Source: Gammaproteobacteria bacterium (GTDB lineage: Bacteria > Pseudomonadota > Gammaproteobacteria > CAISUE01). From it: a DNA stretch of 52,944 bases. Made by a program: the position numbers and the translations under genes. Where the stretch lies: positions 1 through 52,944 of the forward strand of contig JAJNBD010000007.1 of the NCBI GenBank assembly GCA_021156105.1, read 5' to 3'. Below are positions 52,591 to 52,944 of this stretch, piece by piece (the stretch's first letter is position 1; each line of letters begins with the position of its first letter). The notes beneath the pieces were generated by a model. The model worked only from the letters and a program-made list of their open reading frames with translations. It was not told where the DNA came from and did not search any database.

Positions 52591-52944
52591 TATTCTTGCG
52601 CTTGGCAATAACGATACCCTTAAAGCACTAGCCGTTGCTTTACCAAATCGCGTACTTTTATTTAATCCCCTAGAGATTGTCGCTTTAGATTACCCGCATG
52701 AGATGCCAGCAAGCGTTGGCAAAGTGATCCTTATCAGTGCGAATGCTGTCGAATATGGTTTAAAGATCATTTATCAACAGCTCAGCCCAAAAGCCCAATA
52801 TTTCTCCATCGGTAAAAACACTGCAAAAAAAGCTGAGGCTTTAATACAAAAAAACGTTTATACGCCAGAAATCTTTAATGCAGAAAGTTTGCTTGCTCTA
52901 AGCGATCTACAGCAAGTCGAAGGCCAATCTATTCTCATTATTAA
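52574..52944 (+). CDS. hemD: Uroporphyrinogen-III synthase, N-terminal part (window edge)
   Basis: Starts at the ATG inside the hemC end and runs off the window after about 123 codons without a stop. The visible sequence (MSIPHNILALGNNDTLKALA, then KVILISANAVEYGL and KAQYFSIGKNTAKKAEAL) matches the N-terminal and linker region of HemD proteins, which close and rearrange hydroxymethylbilane to uroporphyrinogen III. The overlap with hemC is the standard hemCD arrangement. Confidence 0.9.
   Translation, partial: MSIPHNILALGNNDTLKALAVALPNRVLLFNPLEIVALDYPHEMPASVGKVILISANAVEYGLKIIYQQLSPKAQYFSIGKNTAKKAEALIQKNVYTPEIFNAESLLALSDLQQVEGQSILII

Noticed and set aside
1..52944. CRISPR array
   Set aside because: No regularly spaced direct repeats or Cas genes were seen.

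Overview
The window looks like a chromosomal segment of an AT-rich, host-associated gammaproteobacterium, most likely a member of the Legionellales. This is an inference from gene content: a giant 180-kDa-class NAD-glutamate dehydrogenase, cytochrome c1/SspB, HldE, WaaA, CcmAB, an F-box protein of eukaryotic type, a PAS-LuxR regulator of a kind common in Legionella, and remnants of conjugative elements. No rRNA is present, and species cannot be read from the sequence alone.

Layout. Positions 1-3.8 kb hold a YciI-like protein, an OafA-type acyltransferase, an alpha/beta hydrolase, an SDR-like protein and NudC. Positions 4.39-10.91 kb are a tightly packed six-gene plus-strand operon: xylose-isomerase-like TIM barrel, SHMT-like PLP enzyme, PF10014-type 2-oxoglutarate/Fe(II) hydroxylase, MFS transporter and two ATP-grasp ligases. 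It reads as an uncharacterised pathway that builds, hydroxylates, ligates and exports an amino-acid-derived small molecule. Positions 11.1-15.5 kb hold a second operon (membrane protein, Lnt-like nitrilase, DHA2 transporter), a small membrane protein and HU. An F-box protein, probably a secreted effector, follows at 15.55-16.97 kb.

Positions 17-27.3 kb are a decayed accessory island next to a tRNA-Arg gene. It contains a conjugative-ATPase/integrase chimera, a second truncated copy of the same ATPase start, a umuDC pair, a degenerate insertion sequence with recognisable inverted repeats, tandem lipoproteins, a PAS-LuxR regulator, a tandem-receiver protein and a broken ISL3-type transposase.

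From 27.4 kb the core genome resumes: tRNA-Arg, NAD-glutamate dehydrogenase, petC and sspB. Two possible effector-like genes follow at 34.0-35.5 kb. At 35.5-39.0 kb a reverse transcriptase is translationally coupled to a 12-TM flippase-like protein with an unknown cytosolic domain, and a 26-bp inverted repeat with internal hairpins lies immediately upstream of the RT. I consider this the best candidate for an undescribed system. Positions 39-47.9 kb form a minus-strand run of envelope genes (secreted protein, ftsQ, murB, hldE, dsbB, waaA, Sel1-like protein, phosphomannomutase) ending with an unknown protein. Positions 48.1-52.9 kb hold ccmAB, a thiolase, a rhomboid protease, an Mpo1-like protein, hemC and the start of hemD.

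The envelope genes serve lipid A/LPS core (HldE, WaaA, AlgC-like) and septal peptidoglycan (MurB, FtsQ). CcmAB and cytochrome c1 serve c-type cytochrome biogenesis and respiration. HemCD makes the tetrapyrrole precursor of heme.
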